Positions 1 through 5,322 of a stretch of 6,442 nucleotides of DNA are shown here, one piece after another. The notes under the pieces are model-generated. The model was not told the DNA's origin. It made no database searches and saw nothing but the letters and a program-made list of their open reading frames with translations. Position 1 is the stretch's first letter; every line of letters starts with the position of its first letter. Position numbers and translations under genes: made by a program. Source of the stretch: an uncultured Faecalibacterium sp. (GTDB lineage Bacteria > Bacillota > Clostridia > Oscillospirales > Ruminococcaceae); the NCBI GenBank assembly GCA_937915335.1, contig CALDLZ010000387.1, positions 1 to 6,442 on the forward strand, read 5' to 3'.

Positions 1-449
1 GCCACGGTAAAAGCAGGATGCAGCAGGGTGTTCACAATTTCCATGCTGTTCGGCTTGAAGCCTTTCTCCAAAATCAAGGAGTAGTAGAACTTCTTCACAT
101 CCGTATACTTGATTTTGCTGATGCGCAATTTCCCGAAGCTCTCACGAACGTAGTGATTATACATATATTTATAGTTGGTGAGGGTAGACTGTTTTAGGTC
201 ATACTTCTGGGAAATGTACTCATCGAACAATTCGTTCAGCGTGATGCGTTCTGCGCGGTCAGGGTCAAGTCCATCTTCGATTGCTCTGCGAATTTTCACC
301 TCCTTCTTGCGTAATTCGCTTAAATCCTTTGCATAGACTGCCCTGTGTTCTCCGCGAATCGTAGTATAGCGGAACACATAACGGCCATCTTTACGCTGGG
401 ATTCGCCTTTTTTCAAGGCATAACCACGAGAATCTTTTCTTGTTGCCAT
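1..449 (-). CDS. int: Tyrosine recombinase (integrase), Tn916-type N-terminus; 3' part outside window
   Basis: This is the first 149 codons of a site-specific integrase; the frame is open to the left edge, so the catalytic domain with its Arg/His/Tyr residues is not visible. The start is the ATG at 447-449, preceded by a GAGGTGAG Shine-Dalgarno. Residues 1-58 (MATRKDSRGYALKKGES, then DGRYVFRYT and AVYAKDLSELRKKE) match the three-stranded arm-site DNA-binding domain of Tn916-family integrases. Residues 67-149 (ITLNELFDEYISQK, then TLTNYKYMYNHYV and LRISKIKYTDVKKFY) match the SAM-like core-binding domain that clamps the crossover site. The protein would join and excise the element at its attachment sites, probably with the small protein at 2367-2585 as directionality factor. 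A 50-bp region upstream is duplicated in front of that gene. Family assignment is secure; att sites and the intactness of the catalytic part cannot be judged. Confidence 0.93.
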   Translation of the reverse strand, partial: MATRKDSRGYALKKGESQRKDGRYVFRYTTIRGEHRAVYAKDLSELRKKEVKIRRAIEDGLDPDRAERITLNELFDEYISQKYDLKQSTLTNYKYMYNHYVRESFGKLRISKIKYTDVKKFYYSLILEKGFKPNSMEIVNTLLHPAFTV

Positions 450-529
450 TCTTCTCACCTCATTTTCAGATTTGAGGAAACCAGCCATATCCTGATGGAC
501 TGCATCGGAGATTATGTAATCACTTTTTG

Positions 530-579
530 CTGTCCTGCACCAAGGATACTCGATGTTCTCCGTCTTTGCAAGGATGTCA
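530..579 (-). repeat. Duplicated 50-bp upstream region, integrase copy (promoter-like)
   Basis: This segment aligns without gaps to 2632-2681, with 37 of 50 positions identical. The outer block 559-579 differs from its partner at one base in 21, and the inner block 530-548 is also well kept, while the middle (549-558) has diverged. On the minus strand the conserved blocks hold a TTGCAA box (566-571) and a TATCCT box (543-548) separated by 17 bases, a sigmaA-like arrangement. The segment ends 80 bases before the integrase start. It may be the integrase promoter with a shared operator, or a pair of integrase/excisionase arm-type binding sites. The repeat is directly visible; the function is inferred. 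Confidence 0.7.
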
Positions 580-592
580 AATATCCGGGGAC

Positions 593-626
593 AAAAAATT
601 CGCCGCTTCTCAAAAGAAACGGCGAA
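593..626 (-). terminator. Intrinsic terminator of the AAA-ATPase-like gene
   Basis: On the minus strand a 12-bp stem (arms 615-626 and 599-610, one G-U pair) with a four-base loop is followed by six T residues (593-598). It begins 15 bases after the stop codon of the gene ending at 642. It should isolate the integrase gene from read-through of that gene. The plus-strand flank has no T-run, so it works in one direction only. Confidence 0.9.
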
Positions 627-641
627 TCAGTTATGGAATAT

Positions 642-2234
642 TTACTTTTCGATTTTTTCAATCACACACTCATGCTTCTTCGTGGCCTTATCATAGTTGA
701 TACCGACCAGCAGCAGATTTCCCTGATAATCTTTCAGGGCATTGCCATAGTGTTTCTCCTTGATTTGAGCAAGCGCACCAGATGCGCTCTTATCCCATTT
801 CAGCTCAATCACCACCGCAGGCTTATCCAGATGCAGCTTACGAGGAATCATGCACACATCCGCAAAGCCTTTACCTGTGGGCAGTTCCCGCACCATCGTG
901 TAATACTCTCGTGCAAAATAGAACGCCAGATTGATGGTGCAGCTTAACGAGTTTTCATCGTTATATTGGAGAATCGACACTTCCTCGTGTGCCTTATCAA
1001 TTCCGGCTGCGATGGCATCTGCATCCATTGCCCACAGCGCATCCAACAGCTTGCGTGATGCTTCCACAGAATCCATCACACCATGCCAGTTCATCGTGCT
1101 GATGGCGTTGACATACTCCTGTGAAACTTCTTTATTGGGAATCTTCACTGTTTCGTCTGCGCTGTTATAAGTCAGATAACCCAAATGCACCAGCAGGGTC
1201 AGCACATCGTCCTTGCTGGCAAAGGTGGTCATGTCGTTGCTGAAGGTGCCTGTGTTGATTTTTATGGCTTCGCCTGCCAGCATTCGGACAACTGCATCCT
1301 GCAAACCATCCATATCCATTTGGATATAAATTTTTAAGGCTTCATAGGTTTCGGTCTGGTTCCAGTAGGTTCCGAACTTGTGCCGCAGCATGGCTTCGAC
1401 AACGGACTTGGGGCTGTACATCGAATAATGTTCATCCCCGGACTGCCGATGGGCAATCAGGTCATAACCATCGTACCATGCTTTGGCTTCTTCAAAACTC
1501 ATCTGGTATTTTTCGCAGAGAGCCGCCACTTCCGATTCGGTAAAGCCAAAATACTCTGCCAGTTCACCGGGGTCAGTCATGGAATACTCGGTGAACATAT
1601 TGAGCGCAGAGTGGGAACCATATTTCTTGATTGGCAAAATACCTGTCATATAGGCCAATGCGACATAATCTTTGTCTTTGAGCCATGCCCGCAGGAAGTC
1701 CAGATACTTCTTTTGCGCATCCTGATCCTGCTGATATTCCCGGAACAGGCAATCCCATTCATCAATAAGAATCACAAAAGATCGTTTTGTTTTGGCGTAA
1801 ATATCTTTCATGACCTGAATGAGATTGCTCTCATCCCGGAAACGCACATCCTGAAAGTGATCGGTCAGGTCAAAGACCAGATACTTTTGCAGCATCGACA
1901 GCATTTCATCCATGCTGTGCGTCATGCTGAGAAATTCCTGCATATTGACCTTGATAACGTCATACTGGTTCAGGTGCTGCTGATAGGATGCCGCATGGCT
2001 GATTTTCAGGGAATCGAACAGCGGCGCGGAATCCTCACCACGGTCATAGTAGGCCGCCAGCATATCCGCAGCCATCGACTTACCAAAACGCCGTGGGCGA
2101 CTGACGCAGATGAACTTCTGCCGGGTGTTCAGAACAACGTTGGTTCTCTCGATTAGCCCGGTCTTATCCACATAGATTTCCGAGTTCAGACTTTCCTGAA
2201 AGCCTTTGCTGCCCGGATTCAGATAGCTGCCCAT
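642..2234 (-). CDS. AAA-ATPase-like protein with C-terminal PD-(D/E)XK nuclease-type domain
   Basis: The protein has 530 residues. The N-terminal half carries the P-loop form typical of the AAA-ATPase_like family (RPRRFGKS, residues 46-53) and a Walker B stretch (VILIDEWD, about 154-161). The C-terminal part has the PDDEXK_9 pattern: FADVCMIP (D at 459), VIELKW (E477 and K479) and QIKEKHY (about 490-496). Full length and both active-site regions look intact. The ATG at 2234 is chosen because GGAGGG lies upstream at proper spacing and a near-consensus promoter at 2271-2299 overlaps the codons of any longer version. The gene has its own terminator (593-626) and stands between the excisionase-like gene and the integrase, so it behaves as cargo. 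Such proteins are common in gut Firmicutes and Bacteroidetes, but to my knowledge their role is unsettled; nucleic-acid cleavage in defence or element competition is a guess. Confidence 0.92.
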   Translation of the reverse strand: MGSYLNPGSKGFQESLNSEIYVDKTGLIERTNVVLNTRQKFICVSRPRRFGKSMAADMLAAYYDRGEDSAPLFDSLKISHAASYQQHLNQYDVIKVNMQEFLSMTHSMDEMLSMLQKYLVFDLTDHFQDVRFRDESNLIQVMKDIYAKTKRSFVILIDEWDCLFREYQQDQDAQKKYLDFLRAWLKDKDYVALAYMTGILPIKKYGSHSALNMFTEYSMTDPGELAEYFGFTESEVAALCEKYQMSFEEAKAWYDGYDLIAHRQSGDEHYSMYSPKSVVEAMLRHKFGTYWNQTETYEALKIYIQMDMDGLQDAVVRMLAGEAIKINTGTFSNDMTTFASKDDVLTLLVHLGYLTYNSADETVKIPNKEVSQEYVNAISTMNWHGVMDSVEASRKLLDALWAMDADAIAAGIDKAHEEVSILQYNDENSLSCTINLAFYFAREYYTMVRELPTGKGFADVCMIPRKLHLDKPAVVIELKWDKSASGALAQIKEKHYGNALKDYQGNLLLVGINYDKATKKHECVIEKIEK

Positions 2235-2270
2235 GCGATACCCTCCTGCCATGCAAGTTTTGTTATGTTC

Positions 2271-2299
2271 ATTATACTCTAATTTGCCCAGAATCACAA
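2271..2299 (-). promoter_or_regulatory. SigmaA-type promoter of the AAA-ATPase-like gene
   Basis: On the minus strand a TTGTGA box (2294-2299) and a perfect TATAAT box (2271-2276) are separated by 17 bases. Transcription would start near 2264, giving a leader of about 30 bases before the ATG at 2234. It is the best promoter match in the window and shows the gene does not depend on read-through from the excisionase-like gene. Confidence 0.85.
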
Positions 2300-2334
2300 G
2301 AACGGGCTGATTTTTGAACGAGATTCGTTATGTA

Positions 2335-2361
2335 GTGCTTTCGGCTACACACCGAAAGCAC
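2335..2361. repeat. Perfect 10-bp inverted repeat between xis-like gene and ATPase gene
   Basis: The arms GTGCTTTCGG and CCGAAAGCAC flank a seven-base loop. Outside them ATGTA-type pairs (about 2330-2334 and 2368-2372) could lengthen the stem across an unequal bulge. It starts six bases after the stop of the excisionase-like gene. Neither strand has a T-run after the stem, so it is not a standard intrinsic terminator. It may be a transcript-end stabiliser, a protein-binding site, or a boundary of the inserted ATPase unit. Confidence 0.6.
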
Positions 2362-2366
2362 AAAAA

Positions 2367-2585
2367 TTACATACGGAAGGTATCAAGATACTCGTCGAAG
2401 ATGTCCAGATTCACCAGCACCACACGGCGAATCTTGTAGATTGCACCGGCTTCCTTGGCAAGTTGCTCAAATGTATGCAGACCCATCGAGTAGAGTTCTG
2501 CACCTTCCTGATAGCGGACAAACCGCTTTTTGCCGGACTTGACCATAGGTTCCAGTTCCTTGACTTCATTTCTCGTATATGCCAT
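2367..2585 (-). CDS. Excisionase-like small protein (DUF6462-type)
   Basis: This 72-residue protein begins at the ATG at 2583-2585, six bases after an AAAGAGG Shine-Dalgarno; a longer in-frame version to 2645 would run through the conserved promoter repeat and has no comparable site. The core KRFVRYQEGAELYSMGLHTF (about residues 20-39), then LAKEAGAIYKI and VLVNLDIFDEYLDTFR, is the pattern I know from small helix-turn-helix/excisionase-like proteins beside integrases of clostridial integrative elements, often labelled DUF6462 (name from memory). The basic N-terminus and winged-helix-like pattern fit DNA binding. It would bend DNA near the attachment site and steer the integrase towards excision. 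In many related elements such a gene is next to int; here the ATPase gene lies between. Family likeness is strong; excision activity is inferred. Confidence 0.85.
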   Translation of the reverse strand: MAYTRNEVKELEPMVKSGKKRFVRYQEGAELYSMGLHTFEQLAKEAGAIYKIRRVVLVNLDIFDEYLDTFRM

Positions 2586-2631
2586 ATCATACCTCTTTCT
2601 GTTTCGATGGTTTATTCTGACGGTCAACCAA

Positions 2632-2681
2632 CCGTCCTGCTTCAAGAATATACAACAACATCCGTGTTTGCAAGGATGTCA
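2632..2681 (-). repeat. Duplicated 50-bp upstream region, excisionase copy (promoter-like)
   Basis: This is the partner of 530-579 at a constant offset of 2102 bases. The equivalent boxes are TTGCAA (2668-2673) and TATTCT (2645-2650), again 17 bases apart. The segment ends 46 bases before the excisionase-like start. Because both recombination genes carry the same upstream block, joint control by one regulator is a natural reading. Alternatives are recombinase arm sites, or duplication of an ancestral leader when the ATPase gene was acquired. Confidence 0.7.
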
Positions 2682-2690
2682 GGATAAGCG

Positions 2691-2719
2691 AAGATATACA
2701 ACTCGTATTTTCTGTTCAA
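2691..2719 (-). promoter_or_regulatory. Candidate promoter upstream of the excisionase-like gene
   Basis: On the minus strand TTGAAC (2714-2719) and TATCTT (2691-2696) are separated by 17 bases, each matching four of six consensus positions. It lies directly after the mazF-like stop. Transcription from it would start just before the duplicated 50-bp region, putting that region in the 5' leader. It competes with the boxes inside the repeat as the true promoter. Confidence 0.4.
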
Positions 2720-2720
2720 T

Positions 2721-3113
2721 CTATGCCGATTTTCGATTTTGATTACAGGTGCTTTCCTGATTCAAAGCCAGACTGCACTTCAGAGCTTTCTCAATTTGCT
2801 CCATCTCCCATTCGCTTGTCAGACCCATGAAGTTGTTGATACGCTCTTTGTCAATCGTAAATATCTGTTCGAGCAGCACAACCGATGGGCAGCTGAACGC
2901 CGGATTCTTGTCAATGAGAACATGGGTCGGCTGATTGGGCTTTTTGGAAATTTTTGACGTGACAGCAGCCACAATTACAGTTGGAGAAAATTTGTTTCCT
3001 GTATTATTTTGAATTACGATAACAGGACGTTTACCACCTTGTTCCGAACCATAATGCGGGTCAAGGTCTGCAAAATAAATCTCTCCACGGCGAAAGCCAA
3101 AATTCTTAGTCAC
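2721..3113 (-). CDS. MazF/PemK-family toxin (endoribonuclease)
   Basis: The translation carries the MazF fold signature: RRGEIYFADLDP (residues 8-19), GSEQGGKRPVIVIQN (22-36), SPTVIVAAVTSK (43-54) and VVLLEQIFTIDKERI (78-92). The catalytic pair known from MazF enzymes is represented by R29 and T52, so the toxin looks active. MazF cleaves mRNA at short motifs and is normally held by a MazE antitoxin encoded just upstream; none is recognisable here, as the upstream gene is ParB-like. The start is unclear. I give the GTG at 3113 (130 residues), but the GGGGG Shine-Dalgarno sits nine bases before an ATC at 3122, not a normal start codon. A GTG at 3218 overlapping the previous stop is open too, but has no Shine-Dalgarno and would add 35 unconserved-looking residues. 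Confidence 0.9.
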   Translation of the reverse strand: MTKNFGFRRGEIYFADLDPHYGSEQGGKRPVIVIQNNTGNKFSPTVIVAAVTSKISKKPNQPTHVLIDKNPAFSCPSVVLLEQIFTIDKERINNFMGLTSEWEMEQIEKALKCSLALNQESTCNQNRKSA

Positions 3114-3152
3114 ATAAACGATAGCGGTCAACCCCCTTTTCGCTATGTAGGC

Positions 3153-3178
3153 AAAAGCCGCCCACCCGGACGGCCTTT
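3153..3178 (-). terminator. Weak terminator-like hairpin between the second ParB-like gene and mazF
   Basis: On the minus strand about ten pairs (AAAG, one bulged G, CCGTCC against GGGCGG and CTTT) close a GGGT loop, ending in only four T residues. It lies 37 bases after the ParB-like stop codon. Partial termination would lower toxin output from the operon; alternatively it stabilises the upstream transcript. Confidence 0.4.
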
Positions 3179-3214
3179 GCAATGAGAAAGGAAAACTGCC
3201 ATGAGCAGGATGTG

Positions 3215-3985
3215 TCACTGTTTGATGGGAAGGCTCTTGGAACGGCTGGAGCCGTTATAGGTTTTCAGAATCTGGTGCATATACTTCTGATAGTTCGGGC
3301 CGCTCATTGCCTGACCGCTGCGGTAGATGGTCAGAGGGCTGGTACGCTTGAGCTGCCGAATCAGACGAATCGGGTCGTACTCGTGGTCGTACAGGGCAAC
3401 AAAGCGGACAACCCCCTGCAAGACCTCGGAACGGAGCGAATCAATGTCGCCCTCCCATGCTTCTGCCAGAATGCGAAGCGCATCCGTATAAACACGCTCG
3501 CCATGCTGACGGTACTCATTGAATGCAGTAGCGATACAGGCGACTTTCCACTTGGCATGGCTCTGATTGAAGCTCAGGCCAAACCCGGCACGCTGGGTTG
3601 CACTCTGGAATGCGATGGCCTCCGGGTCACCACCGTGGATTTTGGCACGCAGCTTCGCACCTGCCGTAAGCGGCGCAGAAATCCCCGTTTGCTGTGCGAA
3701 CAGCAGTGCTTCTTCCTGTTCGGTCAGGCCGGAATAGACCTTGCAGACGATGTTGAGATCACAGTTGTTATTCAGCAGTTTGCGAGCGGCGATGGTGTGC
3801 TGACCATCAAAAACATAGTAGCGACCATCACGGTAGCTGACCTTGGGTGCATTTGCAATGCGCTCGTCAAATTCAGCAGCGATGCGCTTAACACGGTTGT
3901 CGTTGAGATGCCGCTGATAAAAGCTGCGCGGCACTTCCAGAAACTTACTGTTGATAGACATTTCGTGATGGATAAGTTTAATCAT
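3215..3985 (-). CDS. ParB/sulfiredoxin-fold protein (second of two), DUF6551-like
   Basis: This 256-residue protein starts at the ATG at 3985, which follows AAGGAGA at nine bases; the start overlaps the end of the preceding gene by eight bases, so translation is likely coupled. Residues 15-70 resemble a ParB-type N-terminal domain: FLEVPRSFYQR, a basic stretch NRVKRIAAEFDERI, and YYVFDGQHTIAARKLL, in which DGQHT (60-64) occupies the place of the ParB nucleotide-binding loop. The rest is mostly helical with no recognisable partition HTH. I recall similar element-borne proteins labelled DUF6551; the label is from memory. The role is probably DNA binding or regulation linked to the first ParB-like protein. 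Without a ParA-type ATPase nearby, a classical partition function is not supported. Confidence 0.85.
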   Translation of the reverse strand: MIKLIHHEMSINSKFLEVPRSFYQRHLNDNRVKRIAAEFDERIANAPKVSYRDGRYYVFDGQHTIAARKLLNNNCDLNIVCKVYSGLTEQEEALLFAQQTGISAPLTAGAKLRAKIHGGDPEAIAFQSATQRAGFGLSFNQSHAKWKVACIATAFNEYRQHGERVYTDALRILAEAWEGDIDSLRSEVLQGVVRFVALYDHEYDPIRLIRQLKRTSPLTIYRSGQAMSGPNYQKYMHQILKTYNGSSRSKSLPIKQ

Positions 3986-5012
3986 AGGCAAATTCTCCTT
4001 CCAATTTAACGATATACTCTTTTGCTTTCTGCAAAAGTTCAACAACTTTCTTATAGATATTGGGATTTTTGAGGAACTCCGGGTAGTGTTCAAAACAGAC
4101 TTCCAGACGAAAAATCATTGCATCTGCCGCAGCTTCCACTTCATTGAGCATTCCTTCTGCATCAGCTACATGTTCAACGGATTCCATCTTATTGGATAAA
4201 GCGCGGATGGTTTGCAGCTCCGTCAATGCTTTTGGACGCTTTGGTGGCTCCTCTATAACCGCTGGTGCGGCTTCAGCTTTGCACGGTAGTTCTTCCACCA
4301 GTGCAGTCTGTAACTTCTGGGCGTTCTTTTTTGATTTAGATGACGATTTGTTGGTAGACTTCTTCGGTTCCTTTGGCGTACAGATTTTCTCTACCAGTGC
4401 AGGACGTTCTTCAGGAGGGGTTCTGGCAAGTGCCATAATATCTTTGGCGGTGCCTTTTACCGTACCTGACAGAATCTTTTGTCGGCTTCCGGGTGAGACT
4501 TCTTCGGCAGCATCTACACCCTTAGCAAATTGTTCGGCTCGAATCACAGTGTTTTTGCTGACTCCATTTTCAGCAGCAATCTGGTCGCATTTCCATCCGT
4601 GATTTTGGCACTTCCCATTTTGGGAAGTGCCACTTTCCTTTGCTAAAGTGTATTGATTCCCACGATTGTAACTCACTTGCTTTTCTGCTTCATACTGCTT
4701 TCCTATCAGATAATTCTTTTGTTCTGGAGAAAGATTACGCCGCCCAAGCTGGTTTTTGCAAATCCAGATGATCGCCTCAAAGCGGTCTGCAAATTCCTTT
4801 TCGTGGACGGTGTAGGGGATGTCGGGATGCTTCTGAAGGATTGCATAACGGTTATGACCGTCAACAATCAGCCCATTCCAGATAATGATGGGATTGATAA
4901 CTTTGCCATCATTGACAATGTTTTTTTCAAGCTGATCCAGCTCCTCAAAGGTAAGCGGTGGTATTTTCCCCTGAAACTCCGGGTCAACCTTAAGCGCACT
5001 CAATTTCATCAT
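3978..5012 (-). CDS. ParB-like protein with helix-turn-helix (first of two)
   Basis: The protein has 344 residues from the ATG at 5012, seven bases after AAAGGA; a second ATG follows immediately at 5009. It overlaps the preceding small gene by 23 bases. Residues 8-75 form a ParB N-terminal domain: LTFEELDQLEKNIVNDG, then VINPIIIWNGLIVDGHNRY (DGHNRY 51-56) where CTP-binding ParB proteins have a GERR-type motif, so CTP use is doubtful. LGRRNLSPEQKNYLIGK follows, then a helix-turn-helix at about 142-163 (CDQIAAENGVSKNTVIRAEQF). Residues 214-230 are a Lys/Ser-rich linker, and about 263-340 looks like a coiled coil with acidic runs, probably for dimerisation. It is likely a sequence-specific DNA-binding protein of the element. 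A perfect inverted repeat (4606-4632) lies inside the gene, just before the HTH codons. A long in-frame extension to 5168 was rejected because it lies in the preceding gene and has no Shine-Dalgarno. Confidence 0.92.
   Translation of the reverse strand: MMKLSALKVDPEFQGKIPPLTFEELDQLEKNIVNDGKVINPIIIWNGLIVDGHNRYAILQKHPDIPYTVHEKEFADRFEAIIWICKNQLGRRNLSPEQKNYLIGKQYEAEKQVSYNRGNQYTLAKESGTSQNGKCQNHGWKCDQIAAENGVSKNTVIRAEQFAKGVDAAEEVSPGSRQKILSGTVKGTAKDIMALARTPPEERPALVEKICTPKEPKKSTNKSSSKSKKNAQKLQTALVEELPCKAEAAPAVIEEPPKRPKALTELQTIRALSNKMESVEHVADAEGMLNEVEAAADAMIFRLEVCFEHYPEFLKNPNIYKKVVELLQKAKEYIVKLEGEFAYD
4606..4632. repeat. Perfect 12-bp inverted repeat inside the ParB-like gene
   Basis: Arms TGGCACTTCCCA and TGGGAAGTGCCA flank a three-base spacer. 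The sequence encodes the linker TSQNGKCQN before the helix-turn-helix. Its length and symmetry suggest a dimeric protein-binding site (for example for the ParB-like protein itself) or an RNA hairpin within the message. Confidence 0.7.
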
Positions 5013-5235
5013 CGAACCGTCCTTTCTTGAAATAGGCGGCTTTCGGGGTGGTGGGCTGGATGTAGTAGTCGTAGCCAAAGTTGGTCTGGCAGTAGGTGCA
5101 GGGTTCTCTGGTGAGCTGATAGGGGTCTGCACGGCGGACACGGATGCCACGCGCATTGCGGAACGCATTCAGGCAGCGGGGGCAGAGGGTGGTCAGGGTC
5201 GATTCATCGGGCTTGCGAGTAAAATTACGGCTCAT
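4990..5235 (-). CDS. Small zinc-ribbon-like protein, function unknown
   Basis: This 81-residue protein has two CxxC knuckles, LCPRC (C18, C21) and PCTYC (C46, C49), separated by 24 residues rich in arginine (ARGIRVRRADPY). This is the layout of a single zinc ribbon, suited to nucleic-acid or protein binding. Between 50 and 65 is an aromatic stretch (FGYDYYIQP), and the tail is acidic. The ATG at 5235 is chosen because GGAGG lies eight bases upstream; the ATG at 5241 is only two bases from that site. The frame stays open to 5433, but the extra part runs through a terminator and the structured leader. It is the first gene of the operon with the two ParB-like genes, so it is likely co-expressed with them. 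I do not recognise a named family. Confidence 0.82.
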   Translation of the reverse strand: MSRNFTRKPDESTLTTLCPRCLNAFRNARGIRVRRADPYQLTREPCTYCQTNFGYDYYIQPTTPKAAYFKKGRFDDEIECA

Positions 5236-5276
5236 AATCATTACCTCCGTATCGTTGTGGTAAATGTTCGGTATGG

Positions 5277-5322
5277 AAAAAGCCCACTGCCTTGATTCAG
5301 AAGAATCCCGGTGGTGGGCTTT
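5277..5322 (-). terminator. Intrinsic terminator in the operon leader
   Basis: On the minus strand a 13-bp stem (arms 5310-5322 and 5279-5291, with two G-U pairs) encloses a second 5-bp stem (GATTC/GAATC, 5294-5307) and ends in five T residues (5277-5281). It is 42 bases before the zinc-ribbon start, so any transcript from upstream must pass it. That position fits an attenuator. A short upstream stretch (5406-5413, GGTGTGGG) can pair with its 5' arm (CCCACCACC) with one bulge, a possible antiterminator. Confidence 0.8.

Noticed and set aside
575..580. Perfect minus-strand TTGACA box upstream of int
   Set aside because: No -10 box lies 16-18 bases downstream, and the equivalent in the excisionase copy is CTGACA; the TTGCAA/TATCCT pair at 17 bases is better supported.
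345..947. Plus-strand frame across the int/ATPase gap
   Set aside because: It runs through the start of int, the duplicated promoter-like region and the terminator, none of which fits a coding sequence.
1380..2156. Long plus-strand frame opposite the ATPase-like gene
   Set aside because: It is antisense to a gene with clear domains, has no Shine-Dalgarno, and no recognisable protein pattern.
2235..2297. 21-codon N-terminal extension of the ATPase-like gene from a GTG
   Set aside because: It overlaps the near-consensus promoter at 2271-2299, so those codons would lie upstream of the transcription start.
3114..3218. 35-codon extension of mazF from a GTG overlapping the ParB-like stop
   Set aside because: There is no Shine-Dalgarno, the added residues do not resemble MazF, and they are encoded across a terminator-like hairpin.
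3182..4009. Long plus-strand frame opposite the second ParB-like gene
   Set aside because: It mirrors the codon pattern of the real gene on the other strand and shows no family signature.
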